Part shown: piece by piece, positions 1 through 7,951 of the stretch
Numbering within the stretch: position 1 is the stretch's first letter
Layout of the letters: every line of letters starts with the position of its first letter
From: Jeongeupia chitinilytica
GTDB lineage: Bacteria > Pseudomonadota > Gammaproteobacteria > Burkholderiales > Chitinibacteraceae
Direction: 5' to 3'
Assembly: GCF_014652315.1 (NCBI RefSeq)
Contig: NZ_BMYO01000007.1
Span: forward strand, 124,001-188,000
DNA: 64,000 nucleotides
Program-made: the position numbers and the translations under genes
Notes under the pieces: model-generated
Told to the model about the DNA's origin: nothing
The model's database searches: none
Seen by the model: the letters and a program-made list of their open reading frames with translations, nothing else

Positions 1-186
1 TCGGTGCGCGGCTCGAACATTGCGCGCATCGCGGTGCACCGCCCCGGCAATGGCGACCTGCTGGTGATCCTCGTGGTCGAGGACAACCTCGTCAAGGGTG
101 CATCGGGCCAGGCAGTGCAGGTGATGAACCTGATGTTCGGCCTGCCGGAAACGCAAGGCCTCGACGTCGTTCCGCTGCTGCCGTAA
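1..186 (+). CDS. argC: N-acetyl-gamma-glutamyl-phosphate reductase, C-terminal part (5' end outside window)
   Basis: Only the last 61 codons lie in the window; the reading frame is open from base 1 to the TAA at 184-186. The tail contains LVKGASGQAVQ followed by MNLMFGLPE, the conserved C-terminal signature of type I ArgC, which makes N-acetylglutamate-5-semialdehyde in arginine biosynthesis using NADPH. The catalytic cysteine would lie upstream, outside the window. The next gene starts 3 bases after the stop, so the two are probably cotranscribed. Confidence rests on the short but very characteristic tail. Confidence 0.88.
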   Translation, partial: SVRGSNIARIAVHRPGNGDLLVILVVEDNLVKGASGQAVQVMNLMFGLPETQGLDVVPLLP

Positions 187-188
187 AC

Positions 189-902
189 GTGCCGCTCAAG
201 CGCCTGTACCGCCTGCAGCGCGCCCGGCTGACGGCGACGCCGCTGACCCTGCGGCCCGCGCTGGGCTGGCGGGGTCGCGTCTTGCGGGCTGCGTTCTGGC
301 TGGGCGTGCTGGCGGCGACATTCGCAGCCGGCAGTTGGCAGGGGGAACAGCGTGGCCGTACCCAGGCACAGCAGCAGGCGGCCAGGCAACTGGCCGCGCT
401 TGAAGCCGGGCAAACCCAGCGCATCGCGCTGGCCGCAACCGCCTCTGGTGTCCAGCAACAACTTGAAGTGAGCGAGGCGGCCCGCAAGGCGCTGGCTGCC
501 GAACTGGCTGGCGTGGAGCAACAGCTTGCGGCGCAGCAACAGCGGCTGGCGTTCTTCGATACCCTGCTGACCCGCAACGACCGCAATCGTCCGGCCGAAC
601 TGGTTCGCTGCGATTTCGAGCCGCAGGGCGACGGCCGCTGGCGCTGGCGGGCACTGGCGACGCAGGGGGCCGGTCGTGATACCGCTTTTGCCGGCCAGCT
701 GCTGCCCAGCGCCGTGGTACGGGAGGGCAATGCCCGGCGCCGGATCGATCTGGCCGCGGCGCCGCTGGCGTTCCGGCATTACGGCAGTACCGAAGGCGAG
801 CTGGCGTTGCCGGCCGCCGCCAGGGTCGAGCGCATCGAGCTGCGGCTCGTCGCCGGCAAGGACAAGCAGCCGCTGGCGAGCTGCAACAATCAGGAGGGGT
901 GA
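189..902 (+). CDS. Membrane-anchored coiled-coil protein of unknown function (DUF6776-like)
   Basis: A 237-residue protein starting at GTG 189, 3 bases after argC. It has a basic N-terminus, one hydrophobic segment at about residues 33-50, then an Ala/Gln/Glu-rich heptad region (about 52-130) that should form a coiled coil, and a C-terminal domain of mixed strands. This predicts a single-pass inner-membrane protein with a periplasmic coiled coil. It sits between argC and bactofilin, and its TGA (900-902) shares a base with the bactofilin ATG, so the two are translationally coupled. A joint role in envelope or cell-shape organisation is only an inference from that coupling. The family assignment is from memory of similar proteins at this locus in Neisseriales. 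Confidence 0.8.
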   Translation: MPLKRLYRLQRARLTATPLTLRPALGWRGRVLRAAFWLGVLAATFAAGSWQGEQRGRTQAQQQAARQLAALEAGQTQRIALAATASGVQQQLEVSEAARKALAAELAGVEQQLAAQQQRLAFFDTLLTRNDRNRPAELVRCDFEPQGDGRWRWRALATQGAGRDTAFAGQLLPSAVVREGNARRRIDLAAAPLAFRHYGSTEGELALPAAARVERIELRLVAGKDKQPLASCNNQEG

Positions 903-1300
903 TGTTCAAGAAGAAAAAGGGGAGCCAGCGGATCGACAGCCTGATCGGCCACGGCACCCAGTTTGACGGCGAGTTGCGTTTCGCCGGCGGTCTCCGCGTC
1001 GACGGCATCGTCGCGGGCAATGTGGTTGCGGTCGACGCCCAGCACGGGACGCTGGTCGTGTCGGAAAAGGCCCGGATCGAAGGCGGGGTACGCGCGACCC
1101 ATTTGATCCTCAACGGCGAGATCGCCGGGCCGATCGAGGTCAGCCACTACGTCGAGCTGCAGCCCAAGGCGCGAGTCCACGGCGACCTGACCTACAAGGT
1201 CCTGGAAATGCACCCCGGCGCGGTGATCGAAGGCCGGTTGATCCCGCTCGACGGCGCGAAAGTCATCACCGCGGCAGAAGTGCCGGCCGGCGCCGATTGA
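902..1300 (+). CDS. Bactofilin (polymer-forming cytoskeletal protein)
   Basis: A 132-residue protein with a Lys-rich start (FKKKKG), then the right-handed beta-helix core of bactofilins made of short Gly- and Val-rich repeats (GELRFAGGLRVDGIVAGNV, later GPIEVSHYVELQPKARVHGD). Bactofilins polymerise without nucleotide and scaffold peptidoglycan or envelope proteins. I chose ATG 902 rather than GTG 899 because the Shine-Dalgarno AGGAGG at 892-897 is better spaced from it. The start overlaps the upstream TGA by one base, so it is coupled to the coiled-coil membrane protein, which could be its membrane partner (inference). Confidence 0.9.
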   Translation: MFKKKKGSQRIDSLIGHGTQFDGELRFAGGLRVDGIVAGNVVAVDAQHGTLVVSEKARIEGGVRATHLILNGEIAGPIEVSHYVELQPKARVHGDLTYKVLEMHPGAVIEGRLIPLDGAKVITAAEVPAGAD

Positions 1301-1326
1301 CCCGCCGGCAGGGTCGGCGCGATAAT
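1297..1326 (+). promoter_or_regulatory. Candidate sigma70 promoter of erpA
   Basis: TTGACC at 1297-1302 (5 of 6 to the -35 consensus) and GATAAT at 1321-1326 (5 of 6 to the -10) are separated by 18 bases. Transcription would begin near 1333, about 32 bases before the erpA ATG. The -35 overlaps the bactofilin stop codon. Confidence 0.6.
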
Positions 1327-1328
1327 CC

Positions 1329-1346
1329 TAGTTGTTTAGTCAACTA
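1329..1346. promoter_or_regulatory. Palindromic operator over the erpA transcription start
   Basis: TAGTTG (1329-1334) and CAACTA (1341-1346) form a perfect 6-bp inverted repeat with a 6-base spacer, lying at about -4 to +14 of the predicted promoter, where a repressor would block initiation. The right half, with flanks (TAGTCAACTAT at 1337-1347), matches the right half of the IscR type 1 consensus exactly, but the left half does not fit the 25-bp spacing. It is therefore either a divergent Fe-S regulator site or the site of another regulator. Confidence 0.5.
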
Positions 1347-1364
1347 TTAAATGTGGAGTATGCG

Positions 1365-1718
1365 ATGACCACCGCAACTGCCGAAATGCCCAGCCCGTTC
1401 CTGTTCACCGACGCCGCTGCAAGCAAGGTGGCCGAACTGATCGCCGAGGAAGGAAATCCCGACCTCAAGCTGCGCGTTTTCGTGACCGGCGGCGGCTGTT
1501 CCGGCTTCCAGTACGGCTTTACCTTCGACGAAATCGTCAATGACGACGACACCGAAGTGAACAAGGGCGGCGTGACGCTGCTGGTCGATCCGATGAGCTA
1601 CCAGTACCTTGTTGGCGCCGAAATCGACTATGTCGACAGCCTTGAAGGCTCGCAATTCACGATCAAGAATCCGAATGCCCAGTCGACCTGCGGCTGCGGT
1701 TCGTCGTTCTCGGTCTGA
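1365..1718 (+). CDS. erpA: Iron-sulfur cluster insertion protein ErpA
   Basis: A 117-residue A-type carrier that receives [4Fe-4S] or [2Fe-2S] clusters and passes them to apo-enzymes, including those of isoprenoid synthesis. The three conserved cysteines are present: Cys45 in GGGCSGFQYGF, and Cys109 and Cys111 in the C-terminal TCGCGSSF. ATG 1365 is preceded by TGGAG at 1354-1358; the frame extends upstream to TTG 1332, but only from 1365 does the length fit the family. It has its own promoter and palindrome upstream and a strong terminator downstream, so it looks monocistronic and regulated. Confidence 0.95.
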   Translation: MTTATAEMPSPFLFTDAAASKVAELIAEEGNPDLKLRVFVTGGGCSGFQYGFTFDEIVNDDDTEVNKGGVTLLVDPMSYQYLVGAEIDYVDSLEGSQFTIKNPNAQSTCGCGSSFSV

Positions 1719-1735
1719 TCCGGCGGTCTGGATGC

Positions 1736-1765
1736 AAAAGGGAAGCGCGGGCGCTTCCCTTTTTC
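1736..1765 (+). terminator. Rho-independent terminator after erpA
   Basis: GGGAAGCG (from 1740) pairs with CGCTTCCC (ending 1759) around a CGGG loop; A residues precede the stem and a run of T follows. It lies 20 bases after the erpA stop. Confidence 0.85.
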
Positions 1766-1848
1766 TTTGTCGCAAACCTGAAACCGACTTGCCTTGCGGG
1801 CGCGCTTCGGCCCGATAATGGCAGTTCGATACCCAAGGGGAGCGGTGC

Positions 1849-3330
1849 ATGTTCGAATCGGCAAATCTCGGTCACAGGATCGGCAAGGACGAGTACCGCA
1901 AGCGCGAAGCCGTACTGCGCGAGGCGCTGCTGGCGGCCCAGTTCAAGCTTGGCCGGCAGGGCGAGTTTCCGGTGGTGATCCTGCTCTCGGGTGTGCCGAC
2001 CGGCGGACGTGGCGAGATGGCCAGCCTGCTCAACGAATGGATGGACCCGCGTCATATCGCGAACCACGCCTTCGGCGAGCCGACCGACGAAGAGGCCGAG
2101 CGTCCGCCGCTGTGGCGTTACTGGCGGACGCTGCCGCCGAAGGGCAAGACCGCGATCTTCTTCGGCGGCTGGTATCTCGGTCCGGTGTGGGATGCCCTGC
2201 GCAGCGGCCGCAAGGCCGATTTCCAGCGCGAGATCGAGCAGATCACCCGTTTCGAGCGCATGCTCGCTTCCGAAGGTGTGCTGCTGATGAAGTTCTGGCT
2301 GCACCTGCCCAAGGCCGACCTGAAGAAGCGCCTGAACCAGCTCGAATCCGATCCGCTCACGGCCTGGCGTGTCGGTGACGAAGACCGCTGGTTCCTGAAG
2401 AACTACGACGAGATTCTCGGCGCCTGCCAGCAGATGCTGCAGGGAACCAATCTGGCCTTTGCCCCGTGGCGTGTCGTCGAGGGGGGCGATGCAAACTACC
2501 GCTCGATCTCGGTCGGCCAGCAGCTGCTCGACGCGCTGACGGCGCGCTTCGACAAACAGTTCCAGCCCTATGGCGAGGCAGCGCCGCTGCTGCCGTCGGT
2601 GGACGGTGTCCGCCTGCTCGACAAGCTCGAACTGAAGCACGCGCTCGACAAGAAGGACTACGAAAAACGGCTGGCCGAAGCGCAGGGCCGGTTGAACCGG
2701 CTGACCCGCAAGCGCCGCTTCCGGAAGATGGGCGTGGTCGCCGTGTTCGAGGGAATGGACGCGGCAGGCAAGGGCGGCAGCATCCGGCGCATTACCGCCG
2801 CCCTCGACGTGCGCCAGTACGGCATCGTGCCGATCGCCTCGCCGACCGAGGAAGAACGCGCGCAACCGTATCTGTGGCGCTTCTGGCGTCACGTGCCGCC
2901 GCATGGCCAGGTACGGATTTTCGACCGTTCGTGGTACGGCCGGGTGCTGGTCGAACGGGTCGAAGGCTTTGCCAGCCAGTTCGACTGGATGCGTGCCTAC
3001 AGCGAGATCAACGACTTCGAGGCCCAGCTCGACGCGGCCGACATCATCGTGGTCAAATTCTGGCTGGCGATCGATCCGGACGAGCAGCTGCGCCGCTTCA
3101 AGGAACGCGAAGCGATCGAATGGAAGCGCTTCAAGATCACCGACGAGGACTGGCGCAACCGCGACAAGTGGGACGACTACATCGTCGCCGCCAGCGACAT
3201 GATCGACCGCACCAGTTCGGCAATTGCGCCCTGGCATCTGATCGGTGCCAACAACAAGTATCATGCCCGAGTCGAAATCCTCGAAAAACTGTGCGACGCG
3301 ATCGAAGCCCGCCTTACACGCAAGGAGTGA
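1849..3330 (+). CDS. pap: Polyphosphate:AMP phosphotransferase (two-domain PPK2)
   Basis: A 493-residue protein made of two tandem PPK2 domains. It transfers phosphate from polyphosphate to AMP, giving ADP, in the cytoplasm. The N-terminal domain has a degenerate P-loop (GVPTGGRGE, residues 48-56); the C-terminal domain keeps the canonical one (GMDAAGKGG, 302-310) and the FDRSWYGRV motif. Degenerate first and active second domains are usual for class II PPK2. AGGGGAG at 1835-1841 places the start at ATG 1849. A possible -10 (GATAAT, 1814-1819) lies upstream, with only a weak -35. The next gene begins 3 bases after the stop. Confidence 0.93.
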   Translation: MFESANLGHRIGKDEYRKREAVLREALLAAQFKLGRQGEFPVVILLSGVPTGGRGEMASLLNEWMDPRHIANHAFGEPTDEEAERPPLWRYWRTLPPKGKTAIFFGGWYLGPVWDALRSGRKADFQREIEQITRFERMLASEGVLLMKFWLHLPKADLKKRLNQLESDPLTAWRVGDEDRWFLKNYDEILGACQQMLQGTNLAFAPWRVVEGGDANYRSISVGQQLLDALTARFDKQFQPYGEAAPLLPSVDGVRLLDKLELKHALDKKDYEKRLAEAQGRLNRLTRKRRFRKMGVVAVFEGMDAAGKGGSIRRITAALDVRQYGIVPIASPTEEERAQPYLWRFWRHVPPHGQVRIFDRSWYGRVLVERVEGFASQFDWMRAYSEINDFEAQLDAADIIVVKFWLAIDPDEQLRRFKEREAIEWKRFKITDEDWRNRDKWDDYIVAASDMIDRTSSAIAPWHLIGANNKYHARVEILEKLCDAIEARLTRKE

Positions 3331-3332
3331 CC

Positions 3333-3923
3333 ATGTCCCAGATCCTGAGCGCTGCCGCGCTTGACCAGCTGTTCCGCGAGGCCCGCACGTTCAGCTATTT
3401 CGACGGCCGCAACGTCGATGACGCAACGATCCGCGCGCTGTACGACCTGTTGAAGTTCGGCCCGACATCGGCCAACAGCTCGCCGGCCCGCTTCGTATTC
3501 GTGCGCTCGGCAGAGGCGAAGGCGCAGCTTGCGCCGGCCCTGTCCGAAGGCAACCGCGACAAGACGATCGCTGCGCCGCTGACGGTGATCGTTGCGCATG
3601 ATCTGGCCTTCTACGACGAGCTGCCGACGCTGTTTCCGCACACCGATGCGAAGAGCTGGTTCGTCGGCAACGATGCCGCCATCCAGACGACCTGCCTGCG
3701 CAACGGCAGCCTGCAGGGCGCCTACCTGATGCTGGCTGCGCGCTCGCTCGGCCTCGACTGCGGCCCGATGTCGGGTTTCGACAACGCGGTCGTCGACGCA
3801 GCCTTCTTTGCGGGCACGAACTGGCGTTCGAACTTCCTGATCAATCTTGGCTACGGCCTGCGCGAGAAGCTGCATCCGCGCAATCCGCGCCTGCCGTTCG
3901 AGACCGCATGCCGCATCGTCTGA
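3333..3923 (+). CDS. Nitroreductase family protein, RutE/HadB type (malonic semialdehyde reductase-like)
   Basis: A 196-residue flavin-dependent oxidoreductase. The N-terminal FGPTSANSSPARFVFV and the C-terminal NFLINLGYG are typical of the RutE-like branch of the nitroreductase family, which binds FMN and reduces 3-oxopropanoate or similar carbonyls with NAD(P)H. No other rut genes are nearby, so pyrimidine catabolism is not supported here and the substrate is open. The start at ATG 3333 follows AAGGAG at 3322-3327, which overlaps the end of the upstream gene, so it is probably cotranscribed with it. Confidence 0.85.
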   Translation: MSQILSAAALDQLFREARTFSYFDGRNVDDATIRALYDLLKFGPTSANSSPARFVFVRSAEAKAQLAPALSEGNRDKTIAAPLTVIVAHDLAFYDELPTLFPHTDAKSWFVGNDAAIQTTCLRNGSLQGAYLMLAARSLGLDCGPMSGFDNAVVDAAFFAGTNWRSNFLINLGYGLREKLHPRNPRLPFETACRIV

Positions 3924-3933
3924 TCGTCGCGCA

Positions 3934-5013
3934 ATGACCGACTGGACGATCTGGCAGGCGCTGGACGACTGGCGTTCGCGCCGCCGTGAACTCGAGCCGG
4001 TGTTTGCCCAGGCCGGCATTGCGCCGGAACTGGAGTCGCAGGTCAACCGCATCCTGGTGGACCTGAAGCGCCAGCCGCCGACGCCGCCGCTGGTGTCGGG
4101 CGACCGGCAGCGTGATGAGGAGGAGCGCTCGCGTTACAACGCGGCCTTTGTCCGTCACTACGACGAAAGCCTGTTCAAGGCCGAATCGCTGGTGCGCCTG
4201 CCATGGGTGCCCGAGGCCTCGCCGATCGGCGAGGCGATCGTCGCCGAAGTCGCCCGCCTGCGGGCGACGCTGCAGTCGTCCCCGGGCGAGGCGCCCGACT
4301 TTGCCGATCTCGAGGCGCTGCTGGGGCATTACCTGCGCCTTGATCACCCGCAGCTGACGATCTCGCCCGAATTGCTGGCAGAACGGCGGCGGCAGATCGC
4401 CGACGTGGCCGGCTGGCCGCTGCTGGTGCAGCGTTCGACAGCCCAGCCCTTCAACGACGTGGTGCCGCCGATCGGCACCGAGGCGTTCCGCGAGGCGTTC
4501 TACGCGCAGCTGGACCTGTATCTGGCGACGCCATGGCTGCACTGCAAGATCGTCAGCCAGTGGTACGCGACGCTGGCGCTCGACGCCGTGCTGATGCGCA
4601 AGAAGCGCGAGGCGGGCGACGATGCCTTCGTGGCTGCGACGTTCAAGCACCGCTGGCCCAGCCTGTCGGTCCTGTTGCCACAGCTCGAAATGGCGGACCA
4701 GATCTGGTATCTGACGCTGATCATTGCCGCGATCGTGGCGCTGTTCGGCGAGTACTGGCTGGTGGCGGTACCGCTGATCCTCTGGCTCAACCTGTCGGTC
4801 GGCGCACACCGGCGCCAGCGCAAGCGGGTCGAGCAGCGCCGCGAAGAGCTGGTTGCCCGGGCGCAGATGCTCAAGAAGGTCCGCGACCGTTTCGCCGCCG
4901 GCATGTCGACGCCGGACCGGCTGGCCCACCAGTTGCGCCAGCTCGATCCGGGTGACGAGACGTTCGGCGCCTCGTTCTACGCGCTGCTGCGGCTGCAGTC
5001 GCGCGAACGCTGA
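3934..5013 (+). CDS. Uncharacterised protein with C-terminal membrane segments
   Basis: A 359-residue protein that I do not recognise. The first 250 residues are soluble, helical, and rich in Leu, Arg and Glu. Two hydrophobic stretches (about residues 253-270 and 275-290) then form a hairpin, followed by a basic, coiled-coil-like tail (HRRQRKRVEQRREELVARAQ). This predicts a protein anchored in the inner membrane by a C-terminal hairpin. It begins 10 bases after the nitroreductase stop and runs in the same direction. It is convergent with the amidotransferase at 5027. Codon use matches its neighbours. The function is unknown. Confidence 0.8.
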   Translation: MTDWTIWQALDDWRSRRRELEPVFAQAGIAPELESQVNRILVDLKRQPPTPPLVSGDRQRDEEERSRYNAAFVRHYDESLFKAESLVRLPWVPEASPIGEAIVAEVARLRATLQSSPGEAPDFADLEALLGHYLRLDHPQLTISPELLAERRRQIADVAGWPLLVQRSTAQPFNDVVPPIGTEAFREAFYAQLDLYLATPWLHCKIVSQWYATLALDAVLMRKKREAGDDAFVAATFKHRWPSLSVLLPQLEMADQIWYLTLIIAAIVALFGEYWLVAVPLILWLNLSVGAHRRQRKRVEQRREELVARAQMLKKVRDRFAAGMSTPDRLAHQLRQLDPGDETFGASFYALLRLQSRER

Positions 5014-5026
5014 GCGGTTTTCGTCG

Positions 5027-5791
5027 TCAGGCGACCGGTTCGCCGTCGACGAACATCAGCAGCTGGCCGCTGTCCATCCGGGTCCAGGTCTCGTTGTCGG
5101 TCAGCGGCTGGGTTGCGATCACGGCGACGCGATCGTCGGGGGTCGTCACCGAGGAAAAATCGACGCTGACGTCGGCGTCGGCAAGGTGGGCGGTCGAGAA
5201 CGGCGCACGCCGGATGATGTAATGCAGGTCGGTGGAGCAGCGTGCGAACAGCACTTCGCCGTTCGAGAGCAGGAAGTTGAAGCTGCCGCGGTCGGCCAGT
5301 TCTGCGGTGAGCGATTTCAGCGCCGTGTGCAGCGCGTCGTACGTCGGCGCGACGTCAAAGCGCTTTGCCAGCGCGTCGAGCAGCCAGCAGAACGCCTGCT
5401 CGCTGTCGGTGTCGCCGACCGGCTGGAAACGGCTGCCCTGCAGCGACGGCAGACTGTCGAGATTGCCGTTGTGCGCGAAGATCCAGTACTGCCCCCACAG
5501 TTCGCGCCGGAACGGATGGGTGTTGGCCAGATTGACCGTGCCCTGTGTCGCCTTGCGGATGTGCGCGATGACGTTGCGGCTCTTGATCGGATAGGCGCGG
5601 ACCAGTTCGGCGATCGGCGAGCTGATCGACGGCAGGTAGTCAAGGAAAAGCCGGCAGCCGCGCTCCTCGAAGAAGGCGATGCCCCAGCCGTCCGCGTGAT
5701 GGTCGGTCAGTCCGCCGCGACGGTGAAAGCCCTCGAACGAAAACACGATATCGGTCGGCACGTTGCAGTTCATGCCCAGAAGCTGGCACAT
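5027..5791 (-). CDS. Class II glutamine amidotransferase (YafJ-like)
   Basis: A 254-residue Ntn-type amidotransferase. Removal of Met1 would expose Cys2 (MCQLLGMN) as the N-terminal nucleophile that hydrolyses glutamine. The motifs HHADGWGIAF, HIRKATQG, THPF and FAHNGNL are those of GATase_6/YafJ proteins. These stand-alone domains resemble the glutaminase half of PurF and GlmS but lack the synthetase domain, so the ammonia acceptor is unknown. A CGGAG Shine-Dalgarno lies upstream of ATG 5791. The stop is 13 bases from that of the convergent gene. Confidence 0.9.
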   Translation of the reverse strand: MCQLLGMNCNVPTDIVFSFEGFHRRGGLTDHHADGWGIAFFEERGCRLFLDYLPSISSPIAELVRAYPIKSRNVIAHIRKATQGTVNLANTHPFRRELWGQYWIFAHNGNLDSLPSLQGSRFQPVGDTDSEQAFCWLLDALAKRFDVAPTYDALHTALKSLTAELADRGSFNFLLSNGEVLFARCSTDLHYIIRRAPFSTAHLADADVSVDFSSVTTPDDRVAVIATQPLTDNETWTRMDSGQLLMFVDGEPVA

Positions 5792-5852
5792 CGGCGTGCT
5801 CCGAATGGTAAGGATGATTCATTGTGCACCGGCATGCCGCCGGCTCAAAAGC

Positions 5853-5881
5853 AAAAATGCCCGGCAACGGCCGGGCATTTT
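5853..5881 (-). terminator. Rho-independent terminator after fabI (bidirectional form)
   Basis: AAAATGCCCGGC and GCCGGGCATTTT flank a short loop, giving an A-stem-T structure that can act on either strand. It lies 17 bases past the fabI stop and before the start region of the amidotransferase gene, so it most likely ends fabI transcription. Confidence 0.85.
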
Positions 5882-5897
5882 CTCGGTGCGGCGCGGA

Positions 5898-6692
5898 TTA
5901 CTCCGACTTGTCGCCCAGTGCGCCGGCACCGATGCTGAAGCCGGCGTCGACGTGGAGGATTTCCCCGGTCATGCCCGACGCCAGCGGCGACAGCAGGAAG
6001 GCGGCGACGTTGCCGACTTCTTCCTGGGTGATGTTGCGCTTCAGCGGCGTGGCATCGGCAGCGGCCTTCAGCAGCTTGCCGAAGTTGGCGATGCCCGAGG
6101 CCGCCAGCGTCTTGATCGGGCCGGCCGAGATGCCGTTGCAGCGCACGCCCTTTTCCGGACCGACCGCTGCGGCAATGTAGCGCACGTTGGCTTCGAGCGA
6201 GGCCTTGGCCAGGCCCATCACGTTGTAGTTAGGGATCGCGCGTTCGGCGCCGAGGTAGGACAGCGTGAGCAGGCTGGCGCCATCGTTCAGCATCGGGCGG
6301 GCGGCCTTGGCCAGCGCGGCGAAGCTGTACGAGCTGATGTCGTGGGCAATGCGGAAATTCTCGCGCGTGACCGCGTCGAGGTAGTCGCCCTTGAGCGCAT
6401 CGCGCGGCGCGAAGCCGATCGAGTGGACCAGACCGTCGAGGCCGTCCCACTGCTTGCCGAGGTCGGCGAACACGGCGGCAACCTGCTCGTCGCTGGCGAC
6501 GTCACAGGGCAGGACGAGGTCCGAGTCGAAGTGCTTGGCGAGATCGACGACGCGCTGCTTCAGGTCTTCGGACACATAGGTGAACGCCAGCTCGGCGCCT
6601 TCGCGCTTGCACGCCTGGGCGATGCCGTAGGCAATCGAGCGGTCGGACAACAGCCCGGTAATCAGGATTTTTTTGCCGGCGAGAAAGCCCAT
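5898..6692 (-). CDS. fabI: Enoyl-[acyl-carrier-protein] reductase (NADH)
   Basis: A 264-residue short-chain dehydrogenase-like enzyme that catalyses the last step of each fatty-acid elongation cycle, reducing trans-2-enoyl-ACP with NADH. It has the FabI-type nucleotide motif GLLSDRSIAYGIA (residues 13-25) and the catalytic Tyr146, Tyr156 and Lys163 at the same positions as in E. coli FabI. AAGGGGA lies upstream of ATG 6692. A TATAAT (- strand, 6742 to 6737) without an obvious -35 may be its promoter element. A hairpin separates it from upstream ygfZ. Confidence 0.97.
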   Translation of the reverse strand: MGFLAGKKILITGLLSDRSIAYGIAQACKREGAELAFTYVSEDLKQRVVDLAKHFDSDLVLPCDVASDEQVAAVFADLGKQWDGLDGLVHSIGFAPRDALKGDYLDAVTRENFRIAHDISSYSFAALAKAARPMLNDGASLLTLSYLGAERAIPNYNVMGLAKASLEANVRYIAAAVGPEKGVRCNGISAGPIKTLAASGIANFGKLLKAAADATPLKRNITQEEVGNVAAFLLSPLASGMTGEILHVDAGFSIGAGALGDKSE

Positions 6693-6747
6693 GCGTGTAG
6701 TCCCCTTGGAGATATCGTTCTAAATAGAGTCGCGCGATTATAAACGA

Positions 6748-6777
6748 AACCGCCCGCGGCTGGCTGCGCGGGCGGTT
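6748..6777 (-). terminator. Hairpin terminator after ygfZ
   Basis: AACCGCCCGCG (6748-6758) pairs perfectly with CGCGGGCGGTT (6767-6777) around an 8-base loop. On the minus strand the stem is followed by TTCGTTTATAA, so the U-tract is weak. It lies 19 bases beyond the ygfZ stop. Confidence 0.65.
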
Positions 6778-6795
6778 CGGGCAGATTGCCGGCAA

Positions 6796-7830
6796 TCAGT
6801 CGAGCGGGTAGGGCAGGTCGAGCCGCGACAGCACCGGACCGTCGATACTGCCGAGGTGTAGACCGTGTTCGAGCGAGGCAATCTGCGCGACCGCGAGTAC
6901 TTCGTATCCGCCTTGCAGTGCCGGGGCGGCAAGCACCAGCTGGCCGGACGCCTGGCCGTTCATCTCGCTGCTGTAGACCTCGTCGCCGGCCTTTGCTTCG
7001 GCTTCGACGTGCATGCGGAACATCCGTCGTTTGAGTTTGCCGAGGTACTGCGTCCGCGCGACGATCTCCTGTCCCGGGTAGCAGCCCTTGGTGAAGCTCA
7101 CCGCACCGATCAGTTCCATGTTCGCCATCTGCGCGACGAAGGCTTCCTGCGTGGCTGCGGTGATCCACGGCGCACCGGCGCGGATTTCCGTCAGGCGCCA
7201 CACCGGCTCGCCGACCGGGCGTGCGCCGGCGTCGACCAGCGCCTGCCAGACGGTTTCGGCGGCATCGGCCGGAATGGCCAGTTCGAAACGATCGCCGGAC
7301 AGGCCGATGACGGTCACGCTTGCACCATGCACAGAGGCTGTGGTCACGGCCTGTGCGGCCGGTGCTGCGGCACCGGTCACGGCGGCCACCGTGGCTGCCG
7401 CGGTCGGCCCGGCGACGCCCAGCAGGATGCGTTCGGCGCTGGCGTCGGCGGGCTTGGTCTTGGTGCGCAGGATGAACATGCCCAGACGTTTCTGGATCGC
7501 CGGCTGCAGTTCGGCCGCGATCTGCAGGTAGTAGTCGTCACCGTCGCGGAACACGAGGAAGCTCGCGAGCATCCGGCCCTTCGGGGTCGAGTAGCTCGAG
7601 TACTGCGCCGCGTCGGCCGGCAGCGTGCGTACGTCGCTCGACAGCTGGCCGTTGAGGAAGGCAGCGGTTTCCTCGCCGCTGAAGCGGATCAGGCCGAACT
7701 GGTTCAGTGGCGAGACGACGGTTTGCGTTGCCAGTGCGGCGAGTTCGTCGGCAGCCTGACCGAAGTCGGTAATGACGCCGGCGTCATCGCGTCGGGCGCC
7801 AAGGGATTCGAGGTGGTCGTTCCAGGGCAT
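6796..7830 (-). CDS. ygfZ: YgfZ/GcvT-like folate-binding protein (Fe-S cluster enzyme maintenance)
   Basis: A 344-residue protein of the tRNA-modifying/folate-binding YgfZ family, homologous to the glycine-cleavage T protein. YgfZ helps assemble or repair Fe-S enzymes such as MiaB in a folate-dependent way. The diagnostic KGCYPGQE motif is present with its cysteine at residue 250. The N-terminal GcvT-like domain (residues 1-200) and the beta-barrel C-terminus are both complete. The gene is on the minus strand, between the AsmA-like gene and fabI. Confidence 0.92.
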   Translation of the reverse strand: MPWNDHLESLGARRDDAGVITDFGQAADELAALATQTVVSPLNQFGLIRFSGEETAAFLNGQLSSDVRTLPADAAQYSSYSTPKGRMLASFLVFRDGDDYYLQIAAELQPAIQKRLGMFILRTKTKPADASAERILLGVAGPTAAATVAAVTGAAAPAAQAVTTASVHGASVTVIGLSGDRFELAIPADAAETVWQALVDAGARPVGEPVWRLTEIRAGAPWITAATQEAFVAQMANMELIGAVSFTKGCYPGQEIVARTQYLGKLKRRMFRMHVEAEAKAGDEVYSSEMNGQASGQLVLAAPALQGGYEVLAVAQIASLEHGLHLGSIDGPVLSRLDLPYPLD

Positions 7831-7878
7831 GAGGGACTCCGCCGGAAAAAATGAAGGAAGAATACCGGGCCAGATGGG

Positions 7879-7907
7879 GGCAAAGACCGGAATATCCAGT
7901 CTTTGCC
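7879..7907. repeat. 9-bp perfect inverted repeat between the AsmA-like gene and ygfZ
   Basis: GGCAAAGAC (7879-7887) and GTCTTTGCC (7899-7907) are separated by 11 bases. There is no U-tract on either strand, so this is not a standard terminator. On the minus strand it lies after the AsmA-like stop and 48 bases before the ygfZ start, in what would be the ygfZ leader. Confidence 0.5.
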
Positions 7908-7951
7908 TGCGCTTGAGTGTCGCCGTCGCCTGTGAGGCGAACCGCCGGCGC

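Noticed and set aside
1323..1347. A full 25-bp IscR type 1 site upstream of erpA.
   Set aside because: Only the right half matches; the left half fails at most conserved positions, and the palindrome has a shorter spacer. Kept as a palindrome with a partial IscR-like half.
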